NCBI RefSeq assembly: GCF_900116345.1
Contig: NZ_FPAH01000004.1
Span: forward strand, 44,860-108,859
Direction: 5' to 3'
DNA: 64,000 nt
Origin: Succinivibrio dextrinosolvens
GTDB lineage: Bacteria; Pseudomonadota; Gammaproteobacteria; Enterobacterales; Succinivibrionaceae
The notes under the pieces were generated by a model. It was not told where the DNA came from. It did no database searches and saw nothing but the letters and a program-made list of their open reading frames with translations. Position numbers and translations under genes: made by a program. Positions 45,751-54,650 of this stretch are shown here, piece by piece. The number at the start of each line of letters is the position of its first letter. The stretch's first letter is position 1.

Positions 45751-47022
45751 ATGCAGATTTATTTAGTAGGCGGAGCTGTAAGAGATAAACTTCTGGGATT
45801 GAAGCAGTCAGACCGTGACTATGTCGTGGTAGGCTCTAATCCAGAGAAAATGCTCGCTTTAGGATTCAGTCAGGTTGGTCATGATTTTCCAGTATTTCTT
45901 CATCCGAAAACTCATGAGGAATATGCTCTGGCAAGAACCGAGTCAAAAAACGGAACAGGATATCTGGGGTTTAACTGTGATTTCAATGAGAACATTACCT
46001 TAGAAGAAGATCTGCTGCGCCGTGATCTTACCATCAACGCCATGGCCATGGATGAGGAAGGGAATGTCGTTGACCCTTATCATGGAATGGATGATCTTAA
46101 AAACAGAATTCTAAGACATGTATCCGATGCCTTTGTAGAAGATCCTCTAAGAGTCCTTAGAGTTGCAAGATTCTACGCAAAATTCCATCACCTTGGCTTT
46201 AGAATTGCCGATGAGACCAAGGCTCTGATGAGAAAAATCGCCCGCAGCGGAGAGCTCTCTGAGCTTACTGCGGAGAGAATCTTTTTAGAGCTTGAAAAGG
46301 CTTTAAAGACAAAATCACCTCAGATGTTTATCCTTGCACTGCGAGAGGTTGAAGCTTTAAAGGAAGTTCTGCCTGAGATTGATAAGCTTTTCGGAATTCC
46401 TGGACCTAAGAGATGGCATCCAGAAATCGACTCCGGCATTCATACCTGTATGACACTGGAGAAAATCAGTCTTGAGACAGAAGATCCAGTAGTCAGATTC
46501 GCAATGCTCTGCCATGATATCGGCAAGGGCGAGACTCCAGTTGTAGTCTGGCCATGTCACAAGCTTCACGATAAGCTTGGAGAAAAACCTTTAGAAGTTC
46601 TCTGTGAACGATTAAGAGTTCCATCAGACTATGAAGAGTTTGCAAGAGTTGTGGTTTTAAACCACTCAGTTATGCATAATCTTTATCGCAGGGGAGCTCA
46701 GGGTATTGTTGAGCTTTTAAATGCAATTGATGCCTGGAGAAAACCACAAAGAGTTCTGCCTTTTGCACAGTGCTGCAAGTGTGATTTTATCGGACGCAAG
46801 GGTTTTGAAAACCGACCATTCCCAAGACTTGGCTACTTCATGAAAATGTTTGAAATCTGCAATGAGGTAAAGGCACAGGAATTTGTTGCACAGGGCTTTA
46901 AGGGCAAGGAAATCGGTGAACAGATGTTCCTAAAGCGTATTGCGTTAGTTGAGGAATACTGTAAAACCCTGCCTCAGGGTGAAATTGACAACTCCGAGAA
47001 CGAAACTCCTGCTCAGCTTTAA
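45751..47022 (+). CDS. cca: CCA-adding tRNA nucleotidyltransferase
   Basis: The 423-residue protein starts MQIYLVGGAVRDKLLG, the class II signature, followed by the catalytic DRDYVVV, RRDLTINAMA and a C-terminal HD-type domain (CHDIGKG ... VLNHSVMHN). It builds or repairs the 3' CCA of tRNAs; the HD domain gives phosphatase and phosphodiesterase activities in E. coli. AGGTAAG is the ribosome site. In E. coli it follows ygiM directly; here about 27 kb intervene. Confidence 0.96.
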   Translation: MQIYLVGGAVRDKLLGLKQSDRDYVVVGSNPEKMLALGFSQVGHDFPVFLHPKTHEEYALARTESKNGTGYLGFNCDFNENITLEEDLLRRDLTINAMAMDEEGNVVDPYHGMDDLKNRILRHVSDAFVEDPLRVLRVARFYAKFHHLGFRIADETKALMRKIARSGELSELTAERIFLELEKALKTKSPQMFILALREVEALKEVLPEIDKLFGIPGPKRWHPEIDSGIHTCMTLEKISLETEDPVVRFAMLCHDIGKGETPVVVWPCHKLHDKLGEKPLEVLCERLRVPSDYEEFARVVVLNHSVMHNLYRRGAQGIVELLNAIDAWRKPQRVLPFAQCCKCDFIGRKGFENRPFPRLGYFMKMFEICNEVKAQEFVAQGFKGKEIGEQMFLKRIALVEEYCKTLPQGEIDNSENETPAQL

Positions 47023-47037
47023 TTAAGAAAAGGTCTA

Positions 47038-47376
47038 TCAGGTCTGACGCATTCCTCCATGACCACCGTTACCGAATTTCCTGCAGCAACGACCTTTTCT
47101 TTTTTTACAAACAGATTCTGTCTTATAGTTTTCTGAAGCATATGCCTGTTCAACCAGTCTGTTCAAAAGATCATTTCTTGAAGTATTCAAATAATCAGAC
47201 ATGACTTTCATGCGCTCAACATTTGACTTCGTGAACAGACATAAAATCTTTTCGCTTCTGATTTCTGCTGCAGCAACTTTAAGCTCAAGTTCCTTTTTCT
47301 GAGCTTCAAGCTCTTCAATACGTTTTTTCAGTTCTATAAGAGAATCATCAGCATTATTTAATTCAGAATCTGTCAT
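47038..47376 (-). CDS. Small coiled-coil protein with Cys-rich basic tail
   Basis: I start at 47376 (MTDSELNNADD), six bases after GGAG. The 112-residue protein has a coiled coil at about 12-45, a helical segment that recalls ribbon-helix-helix proteins (VERMKVMSDYLNTSRNDLLNRLVEQAY) and a basic tail CKKRKGRCCRKFGNGGHGG. It lies 59 bp behind its partner on the same strand, so the two form an operon. Both join a coiled coil to a Cys/His tail. I recognise no family; metal or nucleic-acid binding is a guess. Confidence 0.65.
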   Translation of the reverse strand: MTDSELNNADDSLIELKKRIEELEAQKKELELKVAAAEIRSEKILCLFTKSNVERMKVMSDYLNTSRNDLLNRLVEQAYASENYKTESVCKKRKGRCCRKFGNGGHGGMRQT

Positions 47377-47435
47377 CATAAACTCCAAAAAGGGCTCAGT
47401 CATGTATTCAGGCTGTGCCACATTATACCAAATCA

Positions 47436-47855
47436 CTATCGGTGACAGCAGCATCCTCCTTTATGATGAACATGCTCTGAGCATGAATTGAAATGATTAT
47501 TCACTCCAGATTTACAACATTTTTCATGTTCGTTACAGTTGGATATACCGCTGTGACGGCAATTACCTCTTTTTAAATCATGCGTCTGTAACTCTTTACT
47601 ATGTTTTGAACAGCCATGTCCCTGACCTTTACAATGGCATCTTCCTTTCCTCATTTCACCACGACCAGAGCAGTTCTGTCCGTAACGATGCAGCTGCATT
47701 TTCTGATCACCTTGAGTACCTGGCTCAGACTCTTCAAGCTGTCTTTTCAGCTCACGGTTTTCTCTAGTCAAAGTTCTTATCCTATTTAGTAACTCTCTAT
47801 TATCGGAAGATATCTCTTCGTAATTCTCTGTTTCAAACTGTCTGTTATCTGCCAT
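47436..47855 (-). CDS. Small coiled-coil protein with Cys/His-rich tail
   Basis: The start at 47855 follows GGAG by six bases. The 139-residue protein has a leucine-zipper-like coiled coil at about 18-48 (ELLNRIRTLTRENRELKRQL), then a tail of about 85 residues with 12 Cys and 12 His, including RCHCKGQGHGCSKHSK, CNEHEKCC and HHKGGCCCHR. No regular zinc-finger spacing is seen. The tail could bind several metal ions. No known family comes to mind. Confidence 0.68.
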   Translation of the reverse strand: MADNRQFETENYEEISSDNRELLNRIRTLTRENRELKRQLEESEPGTQGDQKMQLHRYGQNCSGRGEMRKGRCHCKGQGHGCSKHSKELQTHDLKRGNCRHSGISNCNEHEKCCKSGVNNHFNSCSEHVHHKGGCCCHR

Positions 47856-48079
47856 ATTGAACTCCATATATACATCAATATTTAAGAATTATATATATAC
47901 ATTATATATATGTTTTTATATTTATGTTTCTTATTAAGTAAGAGAATTTATCATTATTTATATCTAATTGAAATTTCGTTAAATATTCAAGATTAAAGTA
48001 AAAAATAAATTTTAGACTATCTATATGAATTATTTTTGATATATAATAATTATATTATTATACTTATTAGAGGTGAATT

Positions 48080-48616
48080 TTGATTCCTACAGACTTATCC
48101 AATATTCTGATTCTTGATACCGAAACCACCGGACTTAGTAATACCGATGAAATTCTGCAGCTGTCTGTAATTGACGGCCTTGGCAATGTTCTGTGGGACA
48201 GATACTATAGACCACTTAACCACACTTCCTGGTATTATGCGCAAAAGGTTAATCACATTTCACCTGAATTTGTGGCGGATAAACCAAATATTGCAGAAGA
48301 CGCTGAGAAGCTCATTGAGCTATTCAGAGGATGTGAGCTTGTACTAGGTTACAATACCAACTTCGATCTACGTATGCTTTGTAATAATGTTCCTCAATTC
48401 AATGAGTTAGTTTTAAAATCAGAGGATGTACACAATATCTACAGAAAATACGAAAAGGAAAGTAAACTTCCACATCTTGAAAAACATGATCTAGGTTCAG
48501 TTTCTTCATTTTTAGGATTTATTCCTGAGGATAATGAAGCCATGCACAATTCCCTTACAGATGTGAAAGCCACCCTCTTTATTTATAAGAAAATTTTGAA
48601 GGTACTTAGCAATTAG
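48080..48616 (+). CDS. DEDDh 3'-5' exonuclease (DnaQ-like)
   Basis: The 178-residue protein is a bare exonuclease domain with LILDTETTGLS (Asp, Glu), GYNTNFDLRML (Asp) and HNSLTDVKAT (His, Asp), that is all DEDDh residues. It is not a polymerase subunit by context, since no dnaE is near. TTG at 48080 is the start, with GAGG seven bases before it. It probably trims DNA or RNA ends. Confidence 0.85.
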   Translation: MIPTDLSNILILDTETTGLSNTDEILQLSVIDGLGNVLWDRYYRPLNHTSWYYAQKVNHISPEFVADKPNIAEDAEKLIELFRGCELVLGYNTNFDLRMLCNNVPQFNELVLKSEDVHNIYRKYEKESKLPHLEKHDLGSVSSFLGFIPEDNEAMHNSLTDVKATLFIYKKILKVLSN

Positions 48617-48777
48617 ATTGATCCGCCTCAAAGACCTAATTATTTATAGGAACTTCTTAAAAATCTGATAATTAGTTCTAATTCTCCATTAAGTATTCCG
48701 TGCTAGTATTTAACTTGCACTATTAGAAAAATATCATATTCTCATAATTGAGACTGCAGCGTTTGGAGATTATAAAA

Positions 48778-49470
48778 ATGAAAACCATTGGTCTTATAGG
48801 CGGCATGAGCTGGGAAAGCACAGCAACCTACTACAAGATAATCAACGAGACAGTTCAGAAGGAACTTGGCGGTTATAATGCAGCCAAGATTATTTTAAAC
48901 AGCGTTAATTTTGCGGAAATAGTTGACTGTCAGACCCATGATAACTGGGAAAAGGCAGGACAGATTATTTCTGACGCCGCAGTGTCACTTGAAAAGGCTG
49001 GTGCAGACTTTATCCTGATTGCAAGTAATACCATGCATAAGGTTGTACCAATGATTCAGCCTAATATCAGACTTCCAATTCTCCATATAGCCAAAGCCAC
49101 ACTCATGGCACTCAAGGAGAAAGATATCAAGAAGGTTGGTCTGATGGCGACAAAATACACCCTAACACATGATTTCTACAAAAACATCCTGACAGATGCC
49201 GGAATTGAGGTTCTAATCCCAAGAGAAGAGGAAATCGAACTGGTTAATAACATCATCTACAAGGAGCTGTGTCTGGGCAAGATTAAGGATGCTTCCCGCG
49301 GTATCTATCAGCGAATTATCGACGGACTTGATATGGGCGGTGCTCAGGGAATTATATTTGGCTGTGCGGAGATCGGTCTTTTAATCAGCCAGAAATACGT
49401 AAGACTGCCTGTATTTGATACCACCGTAATTCATGCAACCATTGCTGCAAAGGAAGCAATAAAAGACTGA
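48778..49470 (+). CDS. Aspartate/glutamate racemase family (YgeA-like)
   Basis: The 230-residue start at 48778 (MKTIGLIGGMSWESTATYYK) follows GGAG. The protein matches YgeA in length and pattern. The second catalytic Cys is kept (FGCAEIG, about residue 196). The first catalytic position, Cys in most racemases and Thr83 in E. coli YgeA, is Ser83 here (IASNTMH). This hints at one-sided L- to D-amino-acid racemisation. No peptidoglycan gene adjoins it. Confidence 0.82.
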   Translation: MKTIGLIGGMSWESTATYYKIINETVQKELGGYNAAKIILNSVNFAEIVDCQTHDNWEKAGQIISDAAVSLEKAGADFILIASNTMHKVVPMIQPNIRLPILHIAKATLMALKEKDIKKVGLMATKYTLTHDFYKNILTDAGIEVLIPREEEIELVNNIIYKELCLGKIKDASRGIYQRIIDGLDMGGAQGIIFGCAEIGLLISQKYVRLPVFDTTVIHATIAAKEAIKD

Positions 49471-49519
49471 TTCTGTTTCATATACAGATTCATTTTTCAC
49501 ATTCAACCAATTTCAAAAA

Positions 49520-49541
49520 GGAGCGTTAATCCGCTCCTTTT
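49520..49541 (+). terminator. Terminator of the racemase gene
   Basis: GGAGCG, loop TTAATC, CGCTCC, then TTTT. It lies 50 bp after the stop. Confidence 0.85.
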
Positions 49542-49594
49542 ATGGCTTTCACCACTGGAGTTCTCCAGAATTTTCGCAACATAGGGAGTTTTAT

Positions 49595-50134
49595 ATGATT
49601 TACGATTATGAGCTTACAAGCGGTAAGGGTGAGAAGGTATCTCTTTCTGATTTCAAAGGAAAGGTCATGCTCATTGTTAATACTGCAACCGGCTGTGGCT
49701 TTACTCCTCAGTATGCTCCAATCGAGCAGCTGTACAAGGATTACCATGACAAGGGCCTTGAGATCATTGATATTCCATGCAATCAGTTCGGTGCTCAGGC
49801 TCCAGGCTCTGATGCTGAGATTAAGGAGTTCTGTACGCTCCACTACAACACCACTTATCCACTGATGAAAAAATCAGATGTTAATGGTGCCAATGAGCTG
49901 CCTTTATACACCTATCTAAAATCACAGAAAGGCTTTGCTGGATTTGATGAGCACAAACTCACTCCTATTTTAGAGGATCTTCTGACAAAGGCTGATCCAG
50001 ACTGGCGATCCAAGCCGGATATCAAATGGAACTTTACCAAATTTGTTGTTGATCGCAAGGGAGATGTAGTAGCCCGCTTTGAGCCAACAGCAGACATGAA
50101 GATAGTTGAAGAGTGCATAAAGTCACTGCTTTAA
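49595..50134 (+). CDS. Glutathione peroxidase family protein
   Basis: The 179-residue protein has the peroxidatic Cys34 in NTATGCGFTPQY, the Gln site in PCNQFGAQAPG and the Trp-Asn pair in IKWNFTKF, the full catalytic set of the family. It is a cysteine rather than selenocysteine enzyme. In bacteria such BtuE-like enzymes often use thioredoxin to reduce lipid or hydrogen peroxides. It has its own terminator. Confidence 0.93.
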   Translation: MIYDYELTSGKGEKVSLSDFKGKVMLIVNTATGCGFTPQYAPIEQLYKDYHDKGLEIIDIPCNQFGAQAPGSDAEIKEFCTLHYNTTYPLMKKSDVNGANELPLYTYLKSQKGFAGFDEHKLTPILEDLLTKADPDWRSKPDIKWNFTKFVVDRKGDVVARFEPTADMKIVEECIKSLL

Positions 50135-50143
50135 AAAAAAACA

Positions 50144-50186
50144 AAAGGGATTTTCTGCAACACTCGAAAATCCCTTTCAAATTTTT
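50144..50186 (+). terminator. Terminator of the glutathione peroxidase gene
   Basis: AAAGGGATTTTC pairs with GAAAATCCCTTT (12 bp, 50144-50177) around a ten-base loop, followed by an A/T-rich end with TTTTT. Confidence 0.85.
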
Positions 50187-50348
50187 ATGTGGAGAACTGC
50201 CTTATTAGACAGAGGTTAAATCTGACTTAAAGGTTAATTTCAGGCAAAACTGACATCATGCCTCAAGATTTAAGTAGTTGTCCAATTCCATTGGAAATAT
50301 AGCCAGTCCCCAAAAAGATTCCATTACCTCGAATCAATCTAACTTCTC

Positions 50349-50813
50349 TTAAATCATCTGTGAAAAAGCGCTTAGTGAGCTTTGGGAGCTAACGCTGTCA
50401 TTATCAGAGGAAGCTGCTTTAGGATTATACTCCTTAAGAAGAATCTGATACTCTTCAAGCTTGACTAGAAAGCGGTCAAGTTTCTGGACAAATCCATCTG
50501 TATCTAACCCTTCAAGCCTTAAAGGCAGCATAAAGACGTATTTGTTGTTGCCAGGATTCTGAGAAAGGGTTCCGCCTTCAGTGGACAGAAATAAGAAATT
50601 AGCCTTAAGCAGTAGCTCTGCGAATTTTGAGGATTCTTTCTCTGGAGGCTCACCAAATTCAGCAATGATAGTAATGCTTTCATCAGTTGGAGATTTTAAA
50701 ATCCCCACTTCCTGCTCGTCTACCCTGAAAAAGGTGGAGCCGTCCGTTTCCGGAGAAACTCCTTCAATAGAATATCTCTCGCAGAACTCTTTGATAATGC
50801 TGTGTATATCCAT
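50349..50813 (-). CDS. CesT/Tir-type type III secretion chaperone
   Basis: The 154-residue acidic protein has the alpha-beta pattern of class I type III chaperones: an N-terminal helix (IIKEFCERY), strands TITIIAEFGEPP, then LLLKANFLFLSTEGGTLSQNPGNNKYVFMLPLRLEGLDTDGFVQKLDRFLVKLEE... compressed here, in which the NLF-like and LP-L-L-D segments are typical. The serine-rich tail is extra. Class I chaperones dimerise and keep one or more effectors unfolded for export. No effector or secretion gene adjoins it; an EspA-like candidate lies 4 kb away. Confidence 0.65.
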   Translation of the reverse strand: MDIHSIIKEFCERYSIEGVSPETDGSTFFRVDEQEVGILKSPTDESITIIAEFGEPPEKESSKFAELLLKANFLFLSTEGGTLSQNPGNNKYVFMLPLRLEGLDTDGFVQKLDRFLVKLEEYQILLKEYNPKAASSDNDSVSSQSSLSAFSQMI

Positions 50814-51094
50814 ATTCTATCCATCTTCCTGTATCTGTCGCAGCCATAGCTGTATTGTTTTTTTAAACAAATAATCATCGGACTCATTTTTAAGAATCAG
50901 TATTTTAGTTATAGACCAAAGAAGCTAATTAAAACTTGACAGGATTCACAATAATATACAAAATGTAGAGCAAAAATTATTTTCAATAAATTCAGAATAA
51001 TAAGCGGACAAGAGCACTAAGAATTAAAGTTTTATCAAATAAAACAGATAATTAAAGAAAAATAATAACTATATAAAACTATACATATAAAAAA
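50814..51094. other. AT-rich intergenic region upstream of the CesT-like gene
   Basis: No gene is seen. The region must hold the promoter of the chaperone gene and is strongly A/T-rich. Confidence 0.35.
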
Positions 51095-51123
51095 ATCCTC
51101 TGTATTTTGGAACTACAGAGGAT
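51095..51123 (-). terminator. Terminator of tsaD-folB-folK-uppP
   Basis: Minus strand: ATCCTCTGTA, nine-base loop, TACAGAGGAT, then seven T. It lies 30 bp past uppP. Confidence 0.88.
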
Positions 51124-51152
51124 GTCTTTATCTAATATAAGTTAATTTGCTT

Positions 51153-51992
51153 TTAGAAAATCCATAACAACAGAGCGCCAAGAAGGACTCTGTAAATTAC
51201 AAATACAGCCATACCTGATTTTGCAATGTATTTTAAGAACAGATGTATCACAATAATTGCAAAAATAAAGGAAAGAAGAGCCCCAATAATCAGGTTCACC
51301 CACTGCAGCTCTAAAGTACCCATGGAATAAATCTTGTAAATCTCAAAGGTAGCTGAGGCAACAATTACAGGAATTGCCAGAAGGAAACTGAAACGGGCTG
51401 CTGCTTCTGATTTCATTCCCATGAAAAGGCCTGCGGTCAGAGTAATACCGGAACGGGAAACTCCAGGGAAAACAGCCAGGGACTGAAACAGACCAATAAC
51501 CAGTGCCTGAGTATAGTTAAGACCACGTAGTGAATCTGAGCGTACTCCCTGAATATTATCAATATTACGCCACACCATCTTCTTATTCACATAGGATGCG
51601 ATTCCTAAAAGAATACCAAAGCCAATGGTGGTATAGGCTATAACATCAATATTGTCACGCAGAGCTGAGGAAATATATCCCTCAAACAGAGCGCCTACGA
51701 TGCACACTGGCAGAGTCGCAATAATCAGACAGAAGCCAATTCTCGCAAGAGGAGAAATCTTCATCTTGACGCAGGCTTCAATGGTATAGGAGGAGATCTT
51801 GACCAGATCTGCAAGATAATACAGTACAACAGCCATCAGAGTGCCAAGATGCACTGCAACATCAAAGGCAAGGCCCTGATCAGGCCAGCCAAGAAGTTTT
51901 GCAGGGAAAATCAGATGTGCGCTTGATGAAACAGGCAAAAACTCGGTTAAGCCCTGTATAACAGCAAGGACCAGAACATGAAGAAATGTCAT
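51153..51992 (-). CDS. uppP: Undecaprenyl-diphosphatase
   Basis: The 279-residue membrane protein has the two BacA/UppP signatures: GLTEFLPVSSSAHLI near the N-terminus and PGVSRSGITLTAGL near 175. It recycles the undecaprenyl carrier for peptidoglycan and O-antigen. It is the last gene of tsaD-folB-folK-uppP, 2 bp after folK. Confidence 0.96.
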   Translation of the reverse strand: MTFLHVLVLAVIQGLTEFLPVSSSAHLIFPAKLLGWPDQGLAFDVAVHLGTLMAVVLYYLADLVKISSYTIEACVKMKISPLARIGFCLIIATLPVCIVGALFEGYISSALRDNIDVIAYTTIGFGILLGIASYVNKKMVWRNIDNIQGVRSDSLRGLNYTQALVIGLFQSLAVFPGVSRSGITLTAGLFMGMKSEAAARFSFLLAIPVIVASATFEIYKIYSMGTLELQWVNLIIGALLSFIFAIIVIHLFLKYIAKSGMAVFVIYRVLLGALLLWIF

Positions 51993-51994
51993 TG

Positions 51995-52549
51995 CTAGTC
52001 CTTAGGAGCGTTGTTCCATGAAGGAGCTTCAACATTCCAGTCAAAGGAAGTCTTTACAACTTTCTTATCCTCTGACAGAGTTGGTTCCAGCTTAGCCCAC
52101 AGCTCGCTTACCTTCTGATGAAGAACAGGATGTACAAAATCAGGATCAAGCTCATTTAATGGACAGGTTACAAAAGGATAGTCCTGAATGTCATGGCGAG
52201 GAATAATGCAAGGGTTTGTTGTCTCAAGATCCCCGAAAGCAAGAATATCGATATCCAGACGGCGCTTCATTCCGAAATTGGTACCATTGTTAATCATTAC
52301 TTCCTTACCAGCCATTTCCTCTATCTTCATAAGACAGGCATGGAACTCTTCAAGTTTTGACTCAGTATCCCCACTGATTACCATGTTGAAGTAATCAGGC
52401 TCACCGTTTCTTACAGGTTTACTGATCCAGATAGATGATTTCTTGCAGTTTTTTAATAATGGGGATATTTTTGCGAATGCAAATCTTAATGAGTTTTCTC
52501 TATTTAGATTGGATCCAACACCTAAATAAACCTTTGTAGACATCTTCAC
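51995..52549 (-). CDS. folK: HPPK, 2-amino-4-hydroxy-6-hydroxymethyldihydropteridine pyrophosphokinase
   Basis: The 184-residue protein has YLGVGSNLNRE at the start and the HPPK signature RRLDIDILAFGD, then IPRHDIQDYPFV. It moves pyrophosphate from ATP to the pterin in folate synthesis. It overlaps folB by 4 bp. It acts after FolB in the same pathway. Confidence 0.93.
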   Translation of the reverse strand: MKMSTKVYLGVGSNLNRENSLRFAFAKISPLLKNCKKSSIWISKPVRNGEPDYFNMVISGDTESKLEEFHACLMKIEEMAGKEVMINNGTNFGMKRRLDIDILAFGDLETTNPCIIPRHDIQDYPFVTCPLNELDPDFVHPVLHQKVSELWAKLEPTLSEDKKVVKTSFDWNVEAPSWNNAPKD

Positions 52550-52899
52550 TCCAAAGTCTTTGTTATCTGTATTCCAACCTCTCTTACATCTGCAACCGCC
52601 TTTGGCTTGTTAAGCTTTACAGTCACACTATAAGGAGCATATTCTTTTAATATTATGTCACAAAGCTCCACTCCTAACTCCTCTAGAAGTTGGGCTTTTC
52701 GATTTATGATATATTTTTTTACTCGCTGAGACAAATCTGCATAGTCAATACTTTTAGCTAAGTCACCTGTTTGACCTGCACTTTTCAGATCTTTTTCAAT
52801 TTCGATTGAAACCAAAAGAGGCTGAGGAGTAACTCTTTCAAAATCTAAAATACCGATAATGCATTCAACTTTTAGATCTGTAATAAAAATCTTGTCCAT
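52546..52899 (-). CDS. folB: Dihydroneopterin aldolase
   Basis: The 117-residue protein starts DKIFITDLKVECIIGILDFER, the FolB N-terminal signature, and keeps the catalytic Lys near the C-terminus (VKLNKPKAVADVREVGI). It cleaves dihydroneopterin just before the HPPK step. It is 2 bp after tsaD and overlaps folK by 4 bp. Confidence 0.94.
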   Translation of the reverse strand: MDKIFITDLKVECIIGILDFERVTPQPLLVSIEIEKDLKSAGQTGDLAKSIDYADLSQRVKKYIINRKAQLLEELGVELCDIILKEYAPYSVTVKLNKPKAVADVREVGIQITKTLE

Positions 52900-52901
52900 G
52901 A

Positions 52902-53918
52902 TTAAAGAGCCTTAAGAGATGATAGAGGCCATCTTGGATATACCTTGATTCTGCCGTCACCAATCTGCCCTGCCTTAAATCTTAGCATACCAACCTGAGC
53001 AATCATGGCTCCGTTATCGGTACAGAACTCTCTGCGGGCAAAAAAAGCCTTGCCATGAATAGAATCCATAAGTTTCTGCAGTCGATTGCGGATATCCTTA
53101 TTGGCACTTACACCGCCGGCAACAACCAGAGTCTTCAGATGACACTGTTTTAAAGCTCTCTTGCACTTGATTTCAAGTGTTTCTGCCATAGCTTCAGTAA
53201 AGCCCTTGGCAATATCAGCCTTCACAGACTCCAGATCATCCTTATGCTCTAAGGTTGCATTTAAAACCGCAGTCTTTAGACCTGCAAAGCTGAAGTCACA
53301 GTTCGGATTCTTGATCATTGGACGAGGGAAATTGAAAACTCCGCTATTACCATTTTCAGCAAGTTTCTCAAGACCAGGACCGCCAGGATAAGGAATCCCC
53401 AGAAGCTTTGCTGTCTTGTCAAAAGCCTCGCCGGCAGCATCGTCAACAGACTGACCGATAAGTTCATACTTACCAGGCTTTTCAACCTTGATTAAAAGAG
53501 TATGACCGCCTGAAATCAGGAGGGCTACAAATGGGTACTGAGGTTTCTCATCCTCAAGCATAGGCGCTAAAAGATGACCTTCCATATGATGTACAGGAAC
53601 ACAGGGAATACCTAAACCATAAGCTAAGGCACCGGCCTCCATGGCACCTGCTAAAAGAGCACCGATAAGACCTGGACCTGCAGTATAGGCGACTGCATCA
53701 ATATCCTTAAGCTCAAGATTAACCTTATCCAGAGCTGCTCTTACTAGAGGAACAACCCTTTTAATATGGTCTCTGGATGCAAGCTCTGGAACCACTCCGC
53801 CATATTCAGCGTGCATGGCAATCTGAGTATGCAGTACGTGGGAAATCAATCCCTTTTCGTCATCATATATAGCAACACCTGTTTCATCACAGGAGCTTTC
53901 TATTCCTAGTACACGCAT
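52902..53918 (-). CDS. tsaD: tRNA N6-threonylcarbamoyladenosine synthase subunit TsaD
   Basis: The 338-residue protein has [12 protein letters not shown] at the start and the metal-binding HMEGHLLAP at about 110, with SGGHTLL and [12 protein letters not shown] further on. It adds the t6A modification at position 37 of ANN-decoding tRNAs, with TsaB, C and E encoded elsewhere. In E. coli it sits beside rpsU, as it does loosely here. First gene of the operon with folB, folK and uppP. Confidence 0.96.
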   Translation of the reverse strand: MRVLGIESSCDETGVAIYDDEKGLISHVLHTQIAMHAEYGGVVPELASRDHIKRVVPLVRAALDKVNLELKDIDAVAYTAGPGLIGALLAGAMEAGALAYGLGIPCVPVHHMEGHLLAPMLEDEKPQYPFVALLISGGHTLLIKVEKPGKYELIGQSVDDAAGEAFDKTAKLLGIPYPGGPGLEKLAENGNSGVFNFPRPMIKNPNCDFSFAGLKTAVLNATLEHKDDLESVKADIAKGFTEAMAETLEIKCKRALKQCHLKTLVVAGGVSANKDIRNRLQKLMDSIHGKAFFARREFCTDNGAMIAQVGMLRFKAGQIGDGRIKVYPRWPLSSLKAL

Positions 53919-54186
53919 AACAATTCTCTATATTACTGAAGATGGCCTATTTTAGCAGATTATTTGATGTATGTCGCAGTTTTGATGCCAAAGATCGTGT
54001 GTTACACACATATAGGAAAAGTTAAATATGGAAACATTAAATAAAAGTAGGCTTAAAAAGTAGTTAACTTGCAGAGGATTTATATTTAAATGTAATATAT
54101 TTTTTATCTTTCAGATAGTTATACATTAAACAGAATAAAGATTAAGTTTTTTTTATGTGATCAATACTGTAATTTTGAATAATGTG

Positions 54187-54215
54187 TTTACACTACTTTT
54201 ATAAACGGCTATAAT
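54187..54215 (+). promoter_or_regulatory. Strong sigma-70 promoter upstream of a broken small frame
   Basis: -35 TTTACA (54187-54192), 17 bp, -10 TATAAT (54210-54215). The expected transcript starts near 54222 and reads a small broken frame, then the terminator at 54616-54650. Confidence 0.7.
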
Positions 54216-54263
54216 AAAACTGTAAGCTAAATGCTAAGGTGAATTTTAAGAAGAGGCTTAAGC

Positions 54264-54407
54264 ATGGATTACCTGCAGGCCCTAACACCAATGGACCGGC
54301 AACAATAGTAAGTAAGACAATACCTAAATCTTATTGAAAACAGTATTAAGAAAGTAGGTATTGAGGTTAATCCAGAGAATCTTACAAAGATTCAATCTTC
54401 AAAATAA
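54264..54407 (+). pseudogene. Broken small gene, or 14-residue peptide frame
   Basis: AGAGG lies before an ATG at 54264. The frame reads MDYLQALTPMDRQQ, then TAG TAA at 54306-54311, then continues with coding-like sequence (QYLNLIENSIKKVGIEVNPE) to TAA at 54405. Full length would be 45 residues plus the two stops. This looks like a small gene broken by stops; a short peptide or regulatory RNA is the alternative. No family recognised. Confidence 0.45.
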
Positions 54408-54462
54408 ACACCTACCCTGTGGATTCAGAAGATTTCAAACAAATGATCCGCAGAAAAAAACA

Positions 54463-54498
54463 GTCCAGCCTGCAGGAGGAACCTCTCCAAGGCTGGAC
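54463..54498 (-). terminator. Minus-strand terminator-like hairpin without a gene
   Basis: GTCCAGCCT (54463-54471) pairs with AGGCTGGAC (54490-54498), with an inner GAGG/CCTC stem. On the minus strand it is followed by a run of T. No minus-strand gene that would use it is visible upstream. Confidence 0.5.
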
Positions 54499-54587
54499 AA
54501 AGGTCTCAAAATCAGAGGCTGACATTTAGTACCAGTTTCATATGCAGCAGACATGAAAACATATATAGTCTGCGCAGATATATAAAT

Positions 54588-54650
54588 GAACAGAATACTC
54601 CTTATGTTTGTTTGTAAGCCTGTATAGTTTTTTTTTACAGGCTTTTTTTT
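54588..54650 (+). terminator. Terminator, first copy of a duplicated element
   Basis: A 37-bp element (GAACAGA to GCCTGTA, 54588-54624) recurs at 55637-55673 with one mismatch. AAGCCTGTA pairs with TACAGGCTT (54616-54644), then eight or more T. It ends the transcript of the broken frame. Confidence 0.85.

Noticed and set aside
54463..54498. Terminator of a real minus-strand gene
   Set aside because: The hairpin has the right form, but no convincing minus-strand gene lies upstream of it, so it is listed as a structure only.
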